Assembly (NCBI GenBank): GCA_963706685.1 | Contig: CAVPMY010000016.1 | Coordinates: 124,001-188,000, forward strand | DNA: 64,000 nucleotides | From: CADEEN01 sp963706685 | GTDB taxonomy: Bacteria; Pseudomonadota; Gammaproteobacteria; Burkholderiales; Burkholderiaceae_C | Direction of reading: 5' to 3' | Shown: piece by piece, positions 8,465-19,331 of the stretch | Layout: each line of letters starts with the position of its first letter | Position numbering within the stretch: the first letter of the stretch is position 1 | Program-made: the position numbers and the translations under genes | Notes under the pieces: model-generated | Told to the model about the DNA's origin: nothing | Databases searched by the model: none | Seen by the model: only the letters and a program-made list of their open reading frames with translations

Positions 8465-8492
8465 AAATGAAACAGGGCGCCGAAGCGCCCTG
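8465..8492 (-). terminator. Rho-independent terminator of the RNA-binding protein gene
   Basis: Read on the minus strand: an 8-bp GC-rich stem (CAGGGCGC / GCGCCCTG, 8473-8492) closed by a TTCG tetraloop and followed by TTTCATTT. It lies 21 bp after the stop of the 8514-8978 gene. The UUCG loop is the classic extra-stable tetraloop. Confidence 0.8.
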
Positions 8493-8513
8493 CTGTCATG
8501 TTGGCTTTGGGCC

Positions 8514-8978
8514 TCAGTAGCCTTGGCCACCACCACCGCCGTAACCGCCGCCGCCACGGCCACCACCACCGCCGCCGTACGGGCTGCGACCACCGCCGCC
8601 GCCACCACCACTGCGGCCGCCACCACCACCGCCGTAGCCGCCGCCACCACCGCCGCCACCGTAGCCACCGCCACCACCGCCGTAGCCGCCGCGGCCACCC
8701 CCGCCGCCGCCGAAGCCGCCCGGGCGCTCTTCGCGCGGTCGGGCTTCGTTGACCACGATCGGGCGGCCTTCGAGCGGTTGCCCGTTCATGCCATTGATCG
8801 CGGCTTGCGCCTCGGCATCGTTGCCCATCTCGACAAAGCCGAAGCCTTTCGAGCGGCCGGTTTCACGATCCATCATGACCTTGGCGGACGTGACGGTTCC
8901 AAATTGCCCGAAGGCAGATTGCAGCGATTCGTCGCGCACGCTGTAGGCCAGATTGCCTACATACAGCTTGTTGCCCAT
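8514..8978 (-). CDS. Glycine-rich RNA-binding protein (single RRM)
   Basis: A 154-residue protein with one RNA-recognition motif (about residues 4-80): RNP2 LYVGNL and RNP1 KGFGFVEM. It is followed by a low-complexity tail of about 65 residues made almost only of Gly with Arg, Tyr and Ser. Such RRM/Gly-rich proteins are common in betaproteobacteria and cyanobacteria and are often cold- or stress-induced RNA chaperones; the targets here are unknown. The start is supported by AAGGAG at 8988-8993. It ends in a strong UUCG terminator. Confidence 0.92.
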   Translation of the reverse strand: MGNKLYVGNLAYSVRDESLQSAFGQFGTVTSAKVMMDRETGRSKGFGFVEMGNDAEAQAAINGMNGQPLEGRPIVVNEARPREERPGGFGGGGGGRGGYGGGGGGYGGGGGGGGYGGGGGGRSGGGGGGGRSPYGGGGGGRGGGGYGGGGGQGY

Positions 8979-9208
8979 TCGGCAAGCTCCTTATCCAAAC
9001 ACAAAGATACCTAGGTGGAGCTTTGAGCCGGCTCGAAGAAACTCAAGCAAGTGCGCCGCCTCCAGACAGGGGAGGTTGATTATTCAGGAATGACAAGCCC
9101 GCGTGCGCATGGGGCGAAAAAAACTGTTGTTTTCTAAACAGCCGCGCGCCATGACCAGGGACCATGGAGAGGTCCGGATTCGGGTTCACCCGTAGCATTC
9201 GCCGCACC

Positions 9209-9967
9209 ATGACCGTGCGCATTGCCAGCCTCGTGCCGAGCCTGACCGAACTGCTGTTCGCGCTCGGCCTGGGACCGTGGCTGGTCGCGCGCACGGGCTA
9301 CTGCACGCATCCTGCCGATGCGGTGGCAGGCGTGCCCAAGGTCGGCGGCACGAAGGACGTCAACCTGGACAAGTTGCGGCGGCTGGCGCCCACGCATGTC
9401 CTCGTCAACATCGATGAGAACCGTGCCGAGACCGCGCTGGCGCTGCGAGAGTTCGTGCCGCAGGTGATCGTGACCCATCCGTGCGCGCCGCAAGACGTTG
9501 CGGCGCTGATCGTGCAGGTGGCCGACGCCTTCGCCACGCTGCCCGGCGTGGCCGGGCGGGCCGCCGCGCTGCGAGCCGAGTTGCAAACCGAGTTGGCAGC
9601 GACACACGGCCTCGCGTCCGTGCCCGTGCTCTACCTGATCTGGCGCGAGCCCTGGATGACCGTCGCCCGCGACACCTACATCTCGCGCCTGCTCGCTTGC
9701 GCTGGCTGGCACACACAGCCGGCAGTCGATGGCGGTCCTCAAGGCGCCGCGCGTTATCCAGTGCTGCATGGCGACGAACCGTGGCTGGGCACTGTGCGCG
9801 AGGTCTTGTTGTCGAGCGAGCCCTATGCCTTCACACAAGCGCATGTGGCGCCGGCGCAGGAACTTTGTCCACGCGCGCGCGTCAGGCTGGTCGATGGACA
9901 GGCGCTGTCGTGGTACGGCGCGCGCACGGCACCGGGCCTGCGTTACCTGCGCAGCCTCGCAGGATAG
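9209..9967 (+). CDS. BtuF-like helical-backbone metal/cobalamin-binding protein
   Basis: About 252 residues of the class III periplasmic binding fold (cobalamin or ferric-siderophore binding). Visible are VRIASLVPSLTELLFALG at the start, VGGTKDVNLDKLRRLAPTHVL and the C-terminal helix with RVRLVDGQALSWYG. No signal peptide or lipobox is present in either candidate start (9164 or 9209), so as drawn it would be cytoplasmic. Stand-alone members like this are seen in proteobacteria without the BtuCD genes nearby. I prefer 9209 because homologues begin close to that position. A TAGCAT hexamer ends 10 bp before it. Confidence 0.75.
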   Translation: MTVRIASLVPSLTELLFALGLGPWLVARTGYCTHPADAVAGVPKVGGTKDVNLDKLRRLAPTHVLVNIDENRAETALALREFVPQVIVTHPCAPQDVAALIVQVADAFATLPGVAGRAAALRAELQTELAATHGLASVPVLYLIWREPWMTVARDTYISRLLACAGWHTQPAVDGGPQGAARYPVLHGDEPWLGTVREVLLSSEPYAFTQAHVAPAQELCPRARVRLVDGQALSWYGARTAPGLRYLRSLAG

Positions 9968-9971
9968 AACG

Positions 9972-10058
9972 ATGGACCTTCTCAAACCGCTGATCGCGAT
10001 GCTGGCCATCGCACTGATGAGCGATAGCACCACAGCGCTGCGATCTTGTAAGACCTGA
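9972..10058 (+). CDS. Possible 28-residue small exported or membrane peptide
   Basis: ATG at 9972, four bases after the binding-protein stop. It encodes a hydrophobic stretch (LLKPLIAMLAIALM) that resembles a signal peptide, then a short polar tail ending CKT. It is followed at once by a GC-rich hairpin (10065-10084). There is no family evidence; it may be a chance ORF. Confidence 0.2.
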   Translation: MDLLKPLIAMLAIALMSDSTTALRSCKT

Positions 10059-10064
10059 CGATGC

Positions 10065-10084
10065 GGCGGGGCATGCGCCCCGCC
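10065..10084. terminator. GC-rich hairpin between the binding-protein and sensor-kinase genes
   Basis: Perfect 8-bp stem GGCGGGGC / GCCCCGCC with an ATGC loop. There is no T-run after it; TAAACT at 10085-10090 follows directly and looks like the -10 of the next gene. Terminator function is therefore uncertain. Confidence 0.4.
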
Positions 10085-10096
10085 TAAACTCGTTAC

Positions 10097-12148
10097 ATGT
10101 CCGAACCTGACGCGCCGGCCGCGCGCAAGGCATCAGAACAACAACATGACAGCGGCCTCGCGACGGCGGCCGGGGTGTCGCCGCGTGTGGGGTCGAGTCA
10201 CGGTGCGTTGAGCCAGCGGCGTGGCGCTGTCGCGGCGGTGCTGGCCGTGGTGCTCCTGGTTGTCGTTGCGCTGCTGCTGGCGGTCCGCGCTGCGATGACC
10301 AGCCCGTGGCTGGCCGGCGTGTCTGCGGCGGCCACGCTGCTGTCCGGCGCCGCGGCATTGTTGTTGCTGCGACGCCAAAGCCGGCGGTCACGCCAGGAGT
10401 CGCAGGCCCTTGGCGCCTTTGCCGACCACTTGCGCCAAGGCGACGTGGTCGGCGCATTGCGCGCCGTCAACGCCGAATCGGCCAACGCCGTCTCGGTTTG
10501 GGGCCAGCACAGTCAGTTCGATGGCGCCGAGGCTGGCGGCCCGCGGTCTGCTGCGCCGCCGGCATCTCAGTTCGACCAGCAGGCGCGCGAAGTGGAACTG
10601 GCGCTCGGCGAGCGCGAGCGGCGCTGGCAGGCGCGCATGCGCTTGTCGGCCGACTGGCATTGGGAGACCGATCGCGATCTTCATGTCACCTGGGTCTCGC
10701 AGGACCTGGCCTCGCTGGTCAAGCTCGGCGTGCAACCGGCCGACCTGATCGGCCGCCGGCTCGATGCGGTGCCGGTGTTCCAGGCCCCCGAAGGCGGCTG
10801 GGAGCCACTGCTCGAACGGTCCAGGCAGCGCAAGTCGTTGCGCGACATCATCATCGAAGTCCATCGCCGTGGCCGCTCGCCGGTCTGGGTCGCGCTCAAC
10901 GGCCGCGCGCACTTCGACGACGAAGGCCAGTACACAGGCTACGAAGGCGTCGGCCGCGATGTCACCGACGAGCGCCTGGCCTACCTGCGCCTGGCCGACA
11001 GCGAGCGTCGCCACGCCATGATGGCCGACCTGGCGGCGGACTGGTATTGGCAGACCGATGCCCAGCACCACATCGTCGAGCTGGGGCCGATGGCGCGGCA
11101 GATCATCGGCCGGCACATCGACCAGGTCATCGGCCACAGCCACTGGCAGGCCTACCCCGACGGCGCGAGTGCCGCCGAATGGGCTGCCCACCGCGCCGAT
11201 CTGGAGGCCAATCGGCCGTTCCGCGGCTTTGAGTTCGCACTGCAAAACGCCGGCCAGACGCTGCGCTGGGTGGCCATCAGCGGCGTGCCGAGGTTCGATG
11301 CCAAGCAGCAGTTCATCGGCTACCACGGCGTCGGCCGCGACATCACGCTCAAGAAGCGCGCCGAGCATCTGCTGCTGACGCGCAACGAGCAACTGGAGCA
11401 CCTGGTGGCCGCGCGCACCGCCGAGCTGGAGCAGAACAACCGCGACCTCGAGGCCTTTTCGCGCCAGCTCGCGCACGAGTTGCGAACGCCGCTCAGTCAG
11501 GTCGTCGGCCTCACCGACCTGCTCAAGAGTGCCTCCTGGGAGCGCCTCGATGACCGCGAGCGCGAGTGGCTGCGCCTGGCCGGCCACTCGGCGCGCGAGA
11601 TGTCGCACACGGTGACGGCGCTGCTCGAGCTGGCGCGATCGGCATCGACGGCGCTTCTGCTCGAGCCGGTGGACCTGAGTGCCCTCGCCGAATCGGTGAT
11701 CGCCGAGTTGCCCTGGGTCGAGCGCGCGGCGCCGGTGCAATGGCAGGTGGAGCCAGGGTTGGTTGCGCATTGCAGTGCACCGCTGGCGCGCGTGGTGCTG
11801 ACCAACCTGCTCGGCAACGCAGCCAAGTTCACGCGCGACGTCGCCGCGCCGCGGGTCGCGTTGGCGCGCGACGCCGCGCGGGCGGGTGCTTTTGTCGTGC
11901 AGGACAACGGCGCTGGTTTCGACGCGGCGCAGGCCGACACCCTGTTCCATCCTTTCGTGCGTCTGCACCGCAGCGAGCAATTTCAAGGCACCGGCCTGGG
12001 CCTGTCGATCGTGCGTCGCATCGTCGAGCGCCATGGCGGCAACATCAGTGCCCAAGGCGAAGTCGGACACGGTGCGCGCGTCGTCTTCCGTTTTGCACCA
12101 ACGCCGGCTGCAGACCGCAGCGCGACACCCATCGACGTGGCGGCCTGA
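10097..12148 (+). CDS. Two-PAS sensor histidine kinase
   Basis: Membrane-bound hybrid-free histidine kinase of 683 residues. Two adjacent hydrophobic segments lie near residues 47-65 and 75-95. Two PAS/PAC modules follow (about 175-295 and 300-425, each ending in a GY.G.GRD.T motif typical of PAC). Then a short coiled coil leads to the HisKA box RQLAHELRTPL with phospho-accepting His460, and a HATPase_c domain with N box LLGNAAKF, G1 DNGAGF and G2 GTGLGLSIV. All catalytic motifs are present. No response regulator is adjacent, so it is an orphan kinase and its signal is unknown. A TAAACT -10-like element ends 6 bp before the ATG. Confidence 0.92.
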   Translation: MSEPDAPAARKASEQQHDSGLATAAGVSPRVGSSHGALSQRRGAVAAVLAVVLLVVVALLLAVRAAMTSPWLAGVSAAATLLSGAAALLLLRRQSRRSRQESQALGAFADHLRQGDVVGALRAVNAESANAVSVWGQHSQFDGAEAGGPRSAAPPASQFDQQAREVELALGERERRWQARMRLSADWHWETDRDLHVTWVSQDLASLVKLGVQPADLIGRRLDAVPVFQAPEGGWEPLLERSRQRKSLRDIIIEVHRRGRSPVWVALNGRAHFDDEGQYTGYEGVGRDVTDERLAYLRLADSERRHAMMADLAADWYWQTDAQHHIVELGPMARQIIGRHIDQVIGHSHWQAYPDGASAAEWAAHRADLEANRPFRGFEFALQNAGQTLRWVAISGVPRFDAKQQFIGYHGVGRDITLKKRAEHLLLTRNEQLEHLVAARTAELEQNNRDLEAFSRQLAHELRTPLSQVVGLTDLLKSASWERLDDREREWLRLAGHSAREMSHTVTALLELARSASTALLLEPVDLSALAESVIAELPWVERAAPVQWQVEPGLVAHCSAPLARVVLTNLLGNAAKFTRDVAAPRVALARDAARAGAFVVQDNGAGFDAAQADTLFHPFVRLHRSEQFQGTGLGLSIVRRIVERHGGNISAQGEVGHGARVVFRFAPTPAADRSATPIDVAA

Positions 12149-12331
12149 GCCAGGGGCGTGCACTGACGCGGCGAGAATCGCCGCATGCCCGAAATGCCTG
12201 ATTGCTGCTGCGCCGGAACCGAGCATCGTCGGCGCCGCGCTCGCTGGGCTGCGACTTCCTGCATGCGAGCGCCGGCGCCGAGCCGCGGACGACGCATTGT
12301 TCGCGGCGGGTAGAGTCATGTCCAAACACCA

Positions 12332-14068
12332 ATGGAGCGCAGCGTGAACAAGCGCGAGTTTTTCAACGTGCTCGGCGCGGCTGCAGCCGCCGGCTTTGCA
12401 CTCGGCCGCAGCAGCGACGTCCAGGCGGCGTCGCCCTATGACCTGCGGCTGGCCTTCAAGCGCAGCGACAGCGTCAGCCTGCTGCACATGACCGACTGTC
12501 ACGCGCAGTTGCTGCCGCTGTATTTCCGCGAACCGAGCGCCAACCTGGGCATCGCCAACCAACGCGGCAAGACGCCCCACCTGGTGGGCCAGGCGCTGCT
12601 GAAGGAGGCGCGCATCGCTGCCGGCTCGCCCGAGGCCTATGCGTTCTCCGCCCTCGATTTCGAGCGTGCGGCCAAGCGTTTCGGCAAGGTCGGCGGCTTT
12701 GCCCACCTGGCCACGCTGGTCAAGCGCATGAAGGCCTCGCGTCCGGGCGCGCTGCTGCTCGACGGCGGCGACAGCTGGCAGGGCTCGGCGACCGCGCTGT
12801 GGACACGCGGCCAGGACATGGTCGAAGCGTGCAAGCTGCTCGGCGTCAACATGATGACCGGCCACTGGGAGTTCACGCACGGTGCCGAGCGCGTGCAGGA
12901 GGTGGTCGAGAAGGACTTCAAGCCGGCCGGCATCGAGTTTCTGGCGCACAACGTGCGCACCACCGACTTCAACGACGAGGTCTTCAAGCCCTACGTCATG
13001 CGCACGATCAACGGCCACCCGGTGGCGGTGATCGGCCAGGCCTTTCCATACACGCCGATCGCCAACCCGCGCTACTTCACGCCGGCGTGGAGCTTCGGCA
13101 TTCGCGAGGAGGAGCTGCAAAAGACGGTGGACGCCGCGCGCGCCAAGGGCGCGCATGCGGTGATCCTGCTGTCGCACAACGGCATGGACGTGGATTTGAA
13201 ACTGGCCACGCGCGTGACGGGCATCGACGCCATCCTCGGCGGCCACACGCACGATGGCGTGCCGCGCCCGGTCATCGTGCGCAAAGGGCCGTGGCGGACC
13301 ATCGTCAGCAATGCCGGCAGCAATGGCAAGTTCCTCGGCGTGCTCGACCTGCAGATCCGCCGCCAGCGCGTCGTTGATTTCCGCTACACGCTGCTGCCGG
13401 TGTTCTCGCAACTGCTGCGCGCCGACCGCGAGATGAGCGCGTTGATCACCAAGCTGCGTGCGCCGCACGAGGCGCAGTTGCGCGAGGTGCTGGCCATGAC
13501 CGACGGCCCGCTGTGGCGGCGCGGCAATTTCAACGGCAGCTGGGACCAACTGCTGCTCGATGCGTTGATGGCCACGCAGGACGCGCCGATCGCCTTCTCG
13601 CCGGGCTTTCGCTGGGGCACCAGCCTGTTGCCGGGTGCGGCGATCACGCGCGAGCACCTGATGGACCAGACCGCCACCACGTATTCGTACGCCACGCTCA
13701 ACGACATGAGCGGCGCGATGATCAAGACCGTGCTCGAAGACGTGGCCGACAACCTGTTCAACCCCGATCCCTACTACCAGCAGGGCGGCGACATGGTGCG
13801 CGTCGGCGGCCTGACTTACGCCATCGAGCCCGGCGCCGCCATGGGCTCGCGAATCAGCGATCTGCGCCTGAAGGGCCAGCCGCTCGAGGCCGGCAAGCTC
13901 TACCGCGTGGCCGGCTGGGCGCCGGTGGCCGAAAGCGCGCGCACGTCGGGCCTGAAGCCGGTGTGGGAACTCGTCGAGCCGTGGCTCAAAGCGCAAAAGA
14001 CCGTGGCGCCGCGTGCGCTGAACACGCCGCGGCTGATCGGCATGCAGGGCAATCCCGGATTGTCGTAG
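12332..14068 (+). CDS. soxB: SoxB-type thiosulfohydrolase (orphan)
   Basis: Dimanganese periplasmic enzyme of the Sox thiosulfate-oxidation complex, 578 residues. Metallophosphoesterase motifs are present: HMTDCHAQLLP, GGDSWQGS, the SoxB-specific GHWEFTHG in place of the GNHEFD of 5'-nucleotidases, and GGHTHDGVP. The N-terminus NKREFFNVLGAAAAAGFALG resembles a Tat signal with KR instead of RR. SoxB is normally Tat-exported, so this is a weak form of the signal. The 5'-nucleotidase C-terminal domain occupies roughly residues 390-560. No soxA, soxX, soxY, soxZ, soxC or soxD is within 12 kb on either side. An alternative GTG start lies at 12344. Confidence 0.88.
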   Translation: MERSVNKREFFNVLGAAAAAGFALGRSSDVQAASPYDLRLAFKRSDSVSLLHMTDCHAQLLPLYFREPSANLGIANQRGKTPHLVGQALLKEARIAAGSPEAYAFSALDFERAAKRFGKVGGFAHLATLVKRMKASRPGALLLDGGDSWQGSATALWTRGQDMVEACKLLGVNMMTGHWEFTHGAERVQEVVEKDFKPAGIEFLAHNVRTTDFNDEVFKPYVMRTINGHPVAVIGQAFPYTPIANPRYFTPAWSFGIREEELQKTVDAARAKGAHAVILLSHNGMDVDLKLATRVTGIDAILGGHTHDGVPRPVIVRKGPWRTIVSNAGSNGKFLGVLDLQIRRQRVVDFRYTLLPVFSQLLRADREMSALITKLRAPHEAQLREVLAMTDGPLWRRGNFNGSWDQLLLDALMATQDAPIAFSPGFRWGTSLLPGAAITREHLMDQTATTYSYATLNDMSGAMIKTVLEDVADNLFNPDPYYQQGGDMVRVGGLTYAIEPGAAMGSRISDLRLKGQPLEAGKLYRVAGWAPVAESARTSGLKPVWELVEPWLKAQKTVAPRALNTPRLIGMQGNPGLS

Positions 14069-14198
14069 CGGCTTCCGTTGGCTGTTCAGGCGCAGCTGCC
14101 TCGCTGCGCGCAGCCCGTGGGAAAGCCCGCGGCGTGACCAGCGCTGCAACGCGTTAGGCTGCGTGCTGGATGCCATTGCCACCAACGGAGACAAACCC

Positions 14199-15905
<1,707 letters not shown>

Positions 15906-16154
15906 GGTCTCTTGGTGTCGAGGTGCCAACGCCGCTGCGATGGCGCATCACGGGGCTCGGCGTTCGGCGCCGCCGCTGGGGACGGCGGGATTGATCGGTC
16001 GTCGGCTCGAGGACTGTTTCAGATCTCTTACGAAGTTGTCAGCGCCAGCGCAGGGTTCGCTGGGTACGCTGCGCGCCGGCTCGTCGATGGGCGTGGCGCT
16101 CAACCGGTGGCCGCTTCAGTTCGGTTGATATCAAACTTCATGATGGAGAAAGAC

Positions 16155-16604
16155 ATGCACAAGTCATTGACCCTGGCCGCGGCCGCCTTGGCGCTGGCCG
16201 TCGCCAGTCTGTCCGCGGTTGCCGCCGGTGAATACGGCAGCGCCGCCGAAGCGCGGGCCATGCTCGACAAGGCTGTGGCGGCCGTCAAGGCAGACAAGGC
16301 CGGCGCGCTGGCGAAATTCGCCAAAGGCGAAGGCGGCTTCAAGGACCGCGACCTGTATCCGTTTTGCGGCGGTGCGGACGGCAATTTCAGCGCCCACCCC
16401 AGCCTCACCGGCAAGAACATGAAGGAACTCAAGGACAAGGCCGGCCAGCCGATCGGTACCAAGTTCTATGAAATGGCCAAGGAAGGCAACGTCGCCGAGG
16501 TGATCTACATGTGGCCGCGCCCGGGGTCGGAGACACCGGTCAAGAAGGTCAGCCTGGTCACCAAGGTCGGCGACCAGGTCTGCGCGGTGGGCTACTACCA
16601 GTAG
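16155..16604 (+). CDS. Exported single-Cache-domain sensor protein
   Basis: A 149-residue protein with a clear Sec signal (hydrophobic residues about 5-20, cut near AVAAGEY). It is followed by one small Cache/PAS-like ligand-binding domain: AEARAMLDKAVAAVKADKAGALAKF, CGGADGNFSAHPSL and GSETPVKKVSLVTKVGDQVCAVGYY are typical of the single-Cache family usually attached to chemoreceptors or kinases. Here it stands alone and has no output domain, so it may be a secreted ligand-binding partner. Start chosen for the GGAGA 6 bp upstream; two in-frame ATGs lie 12-15 bp earlier. A bulged GC-rich hairpin at about 16617-16648 may end the transcript. Confidence 0.82.
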   Translation: MHKSLTLAAAALALAVASLSAVAAGEYGSAAEARAMLDKAVAAVKADKAGALAKFAKGEGGFKDRDLYPFCGGADGNFSAHPSLTGKNMKELKDKAGQPIGTKFYEMAKEGNVAEVIYMWPRPGSETPVKKVSLVTKVGDQVCAVGYYQ

Positions 16605-16756
16605 CGCTGAGAAACCCGTCGGCCCTGCGCAGGCGCGGGGCCCGACGAGACCGCTCAAATCAAGCACAGGCGGGCCGACAGTCGCCGTCAGCTGCATCGG
16701 CGATTGCTGCCAACACGCATCGATCCGCAACGCAGACGCGATAGGCGAGGGCTGCA

Positions 16757-18457
16757 CTAGTCCAACGTCACCTCGCCCTTGACGGCCCCCGCCCGATCCG
16801 CGCGCGCCGTGAGCCCGATGCGCGTGCCCTGCGGCGCCTTGACCACCCACTCCGCCACGGCCCGGTCCGCGGTGATCTCGCGCGACGGCAGAAACGCCTG
16901 CTGGCTCGTCGTCGGCGCGTGGCCTTCGAGTTGCGGGCCTTCGATGCGGTGCTTGCCCTGGATCAACAGCACGTCATGGTGCTCGGGCAGGTGGATTTCG
17001 AAGATCACGCCGCGCACGACCTTGCGCTCCAGCGCGAGCTGGGTCACGTAGGCCGGCAGCCAGCCGGTATTGGCGACGGCGAAGCGCACACGCCAGGTGT
17101 CGTTGCCGAGTGCTCTGACTTCGGTGCGCAGCATCTCGAGCTTGGGCAAAGACAGGGCGATCTGCGTCATCCACGCCGGAAAGCGCGCCGCCTCGCGCTC
17201 GCGCAGCGGCGGCGGCGGGTTGCGCCAATAGTTCATCTTGTCCCAGCCGCCGATCTCCACCGCGCCGAGCTGCGGGTGCTGGAACGGTTTCCAGTCGACA
17301 TAGGCCTGGCCCTGGCAGTGCTTGTCGCTCCAGGCCAGCAGCTTCAGGTCGTCCTCGACCGGATGCTCGCGGTACCACTCGATCCACTTGTAGTCGGTGA
17401 TGCCGGCTTCCTTGTTCGGCGACCAGATCTCGACCACCCAGAACAGCGCGCCGAGGTGTTCGTACAACCAGTCCTGGGTGCCGGAGATGACATCCTTGGG
17501 GTGGTACTTGAAGTCGTGCCAGATGCTGATGGCCGGGTAGCCGCTGAGTTTTTCGCCGAGCGCGGAAAAACGCTTGATCGTCCACAGGTCCTCGGGCGTC
17601 ATCTCGTCGTCGCTCTTGCTGCCCATCGGCCGCAGGATGACGCCGCTGTGCGTGTGGTAGCTGATGGCCGCGCCGATGTTCGGGTGTTTGACGATGAAGT
17701 CCACCATCGCCCGCACTTCGGGCTCGCTCGTCGGGTACGGACCGGCACCGACTTGTTCGTGCTCGCCGCGCCAGTGGGTCGGGAAGTTGCGATTCAGGTC
17801 CAGCCCTTCGACGTCGCGATTCACGTTCACCGTCAGCCCGTCCCAGTTGGTCAGCGTGCCTTCGGGAATCAGGCGGTAGTACTCGCCGCCGAACTCGCCG
17901 GGCTCGCGCGCCACCATCAGCCTCGGCTCCGCGGGGTATTTCTTGTAAGCACCATGCGGGTCGGGCACACGCATCGTCAGCATGCGGCCGTCGCCGTCGA
18001 TGTCTTCCATCGTCAGGCCCTCGACCGTGTCTTCGTCGAACGGATAGGGTCGTGTCGACGAGCGGATGTGGCGCGGCTTGTCGGCCAGCGCCAACTCGGC
18101 GCCGTCGGGGTTCAAGCGCGGGCACAGGTAGACGACACGCGTGTCGAGCAGTTGCGTGATGTCGCGGTCACTGCCGAACTTGACGATGAGTTCGTGCAAG
18201 TAGTACAGGCACGCCGTGCTGGCGGTGAGTTCTGCGGCATGGATGTTGCCGTCGGCCCAGAAGGCGGGCTTGTCTTCGGCATCGCCGGTCGAGAAATTGG
18301 TGACGGTGGCCAGCCAGATGTCGCGGCCCTCGTGGCTCTTGCCGATCGAGGCCACCCGCACCAGGCCCGGCGCCGCCGCGGCGTAATCGTGCAGCAGTTG
18401 CGAGAGTTCTTCGTAGCGGTAGAAGGTGTCGAAACGCGGAACGGGCAGGGTGGACAT
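16757..18457 (-). CDS. M14 family zinc carboxypeptidase
   Basis: Metallocarboxypeptidase of 566 residues. Zinc ligands are visible as the HxxE pair in GNIHAAEL (about residues 71-78) and the later histidine in ISYHTHSG. The catalytic glutamate is in WVVEIWSP (about residue 350). RNFPTHW contains the substrate-binding Asn-Arg-type motif. The C-terminal 150 residues form a beta-rich extension. No signal peptide is seen, so it is probably cytoplasmic, unlike secreted digestive carboxypeptidases. Substrate unknown. It lies 107 bp downstream of the class II amidotransferase on the same strand. Confidence 0.9.
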   Translation of the reverse strand: MSTLPVPRFDTFYRYEELSQLLHDYAAAAPGLVRVASIGKSHEGRDIWLATVTNFSTGDAEDKPAFWADGNIHAAELTASTACLYYLHELIVKFGSDRDITQLLDTRVVYLCPRLNPDGAELALADKPRHIRSSTRPYPFDEDTVEGLTMEDIDGDGRMLTMRVPDPHGAYKKYPAEPRLMVAREPGEFGGEYYRLIPEGTLTNWDGLTVNVNRDVEGLDLNRNFPTHWRGEHEQVGAGPYPTSEPEVRAMVDFIVKHPNIGAAISYHTHSGVILRPMGSKSDDEMTPEDLWTIKRFSALGEKLSGYPAISIWHDFKYHPKDVISGTQDWLYEHLGALFWVVEIWSPNKEAGITDYKWIEWYREHPVEDDLKLLAWSDKHCQGQAYVDWKPFQHPQLGAVEIGGWDKMNYWRNPPPPLREREAARFPAWMTQIALSLPKLEMLRTEVRALGNDTWRVRFAVANTGWLPAYVTQLALERKVVRGVIFEIHLPEHHDVLLIQGKHRIEGPQLEGHAPTTSQQAFLPSREITADRAVAEWVVKAPQGTRIGLTARADRAGAVKGEVTLD

Positions 18458-18564
18458 GGGGGCGGTGGGCAGCGTCGGACGGCGCCATTGTCTCGTCTGC
18501 CTTGCGCGGCGCCTATCGGGGTTGCTCAGGCCCCCTGTTGCGCGAACGACAAGGGTTCGAGGCC

Positions 18565-19326
18565 TCAGTTCAAACCGGCAGCGCGCCCCGCCACGAACAC
18601 GCGCAGTTCACCCGGCGCCATGGCGGTCCAGCGCTCGTTGGCCGTCATGGGCTCGGTGGCGACCACGGCCACGCGGTCGTCGGGCGTCGTCTGCGCGCCG
18701 AAGTCCACGGTCACGTCGTCATCGGCCAGCGTCGCCTGACCGAATGGATGCGCGCGCTCGATGTAATGCAGCTTGGTGCTGCTATGCGCCCACAGCGCCT
18801 GGCCGTTGGACAGCAGCAGGTTGAACGAGCCATGCGCCGCCGCGTGCGGCAGCAGCTCGGCGAGCGTGAGGCTGAGTTCATCGATCGTCGGCACGCTGGC
18901 GTGTGACTTCGCCAGCTCCTGCATCAGCCAGCAGAACGCGCGCTCGCTGTCGGTGTCGCCCACCGGACGGAACGCCGCATGCAGGCGCGGCCGAAAGTCT
19001 TTCAGGTCGCCGTTGTGCGCGAACACCCAGTAACGGCCCCACAGCTCGCGCACGAACGGGTGCGTGTTCTCCAGCGCCACGCGGCCTTGCGTAGCCTTGC
19101 GGATGTGGGCAATGACGTTGTCGCTCTTGATCGGGTAGCGCCGCACCACTTCGGCCAGCGGCGACTCACGGGCGCTCTTGGGGTCGACAAAGGTGCGCAA
19201 GCCCTTGTCCTCGAAGAACGAAATGCCGAAGCCGTCCTTGTGCTCATCGGCGCGCCGCGCCAGGCCCTCGAAGCTGAAGCACACGTCCGTGGGGACGTTG
19301 GCGTTCATGCCCAGGAGCTGGCACAT
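18565..19326 (-). CDS. Class II glutamine amidotransferase (YafJ/GAT-II family)
   Basis: Ntn-hydrolase-fold amidohydrolase of 253 residues. Cys2 after the initiator Met (MCQLLGMN) is the nucleophile once Met is removed. Further family motifs are DGFGISFF, HIRKATQG and FAHNGDL. These are the features of the GAT-II/YafJ-type proteins (also EgtC-like); no synthase domain is fused, so the acceptor is unknown. Starts 5 bp after the stop of the FAD-dependent reductase, so the two are almost certainly co-transcribed. Confidence 0.9.
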   Translation of the reverse strand: MCQLLGMNANVPTDVCFSFEGLARRADEHKDGFGISFFEDKGLRTFVDPKSARESPLAEVVRRYPIKSDNVIAHIRKATQGRVALENTHPFVRELWGRYWVFAHNGDLKDFRPRLHAAFRPVGDTDSERAFCWLMQELAKSHASVPTIDELSLTLAELLPHAAAHGSFNLLLSNGQALWAHSSTKLHYIERAHPFGQATLADDDVTVDFGAQTTPDDRVAVVATEPMTANERWTAMAPGELRVFVAGRAAGLN

Positions 19327-19331
19327 CGACG

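Noticed and set aside
8520..8720. CCACCACCGCC repeats near the RRM gene
   Set aside because: They encode the Gly-rich tail of the RNA-binding protein; not an independent repeat element.
12149..12331. Small ORFs between the sensor kinase and soxB
   Set aside because: No ribosome-binding site or family resemblance; composition typical of non-coding GC-rich DNA.
16919..18739. Open frame of 606 codons on the plus strand opposite the M14 peptidase
   Set aside because: Antisense shadow; the minus-strand frame has zinc ligands and family motifs.
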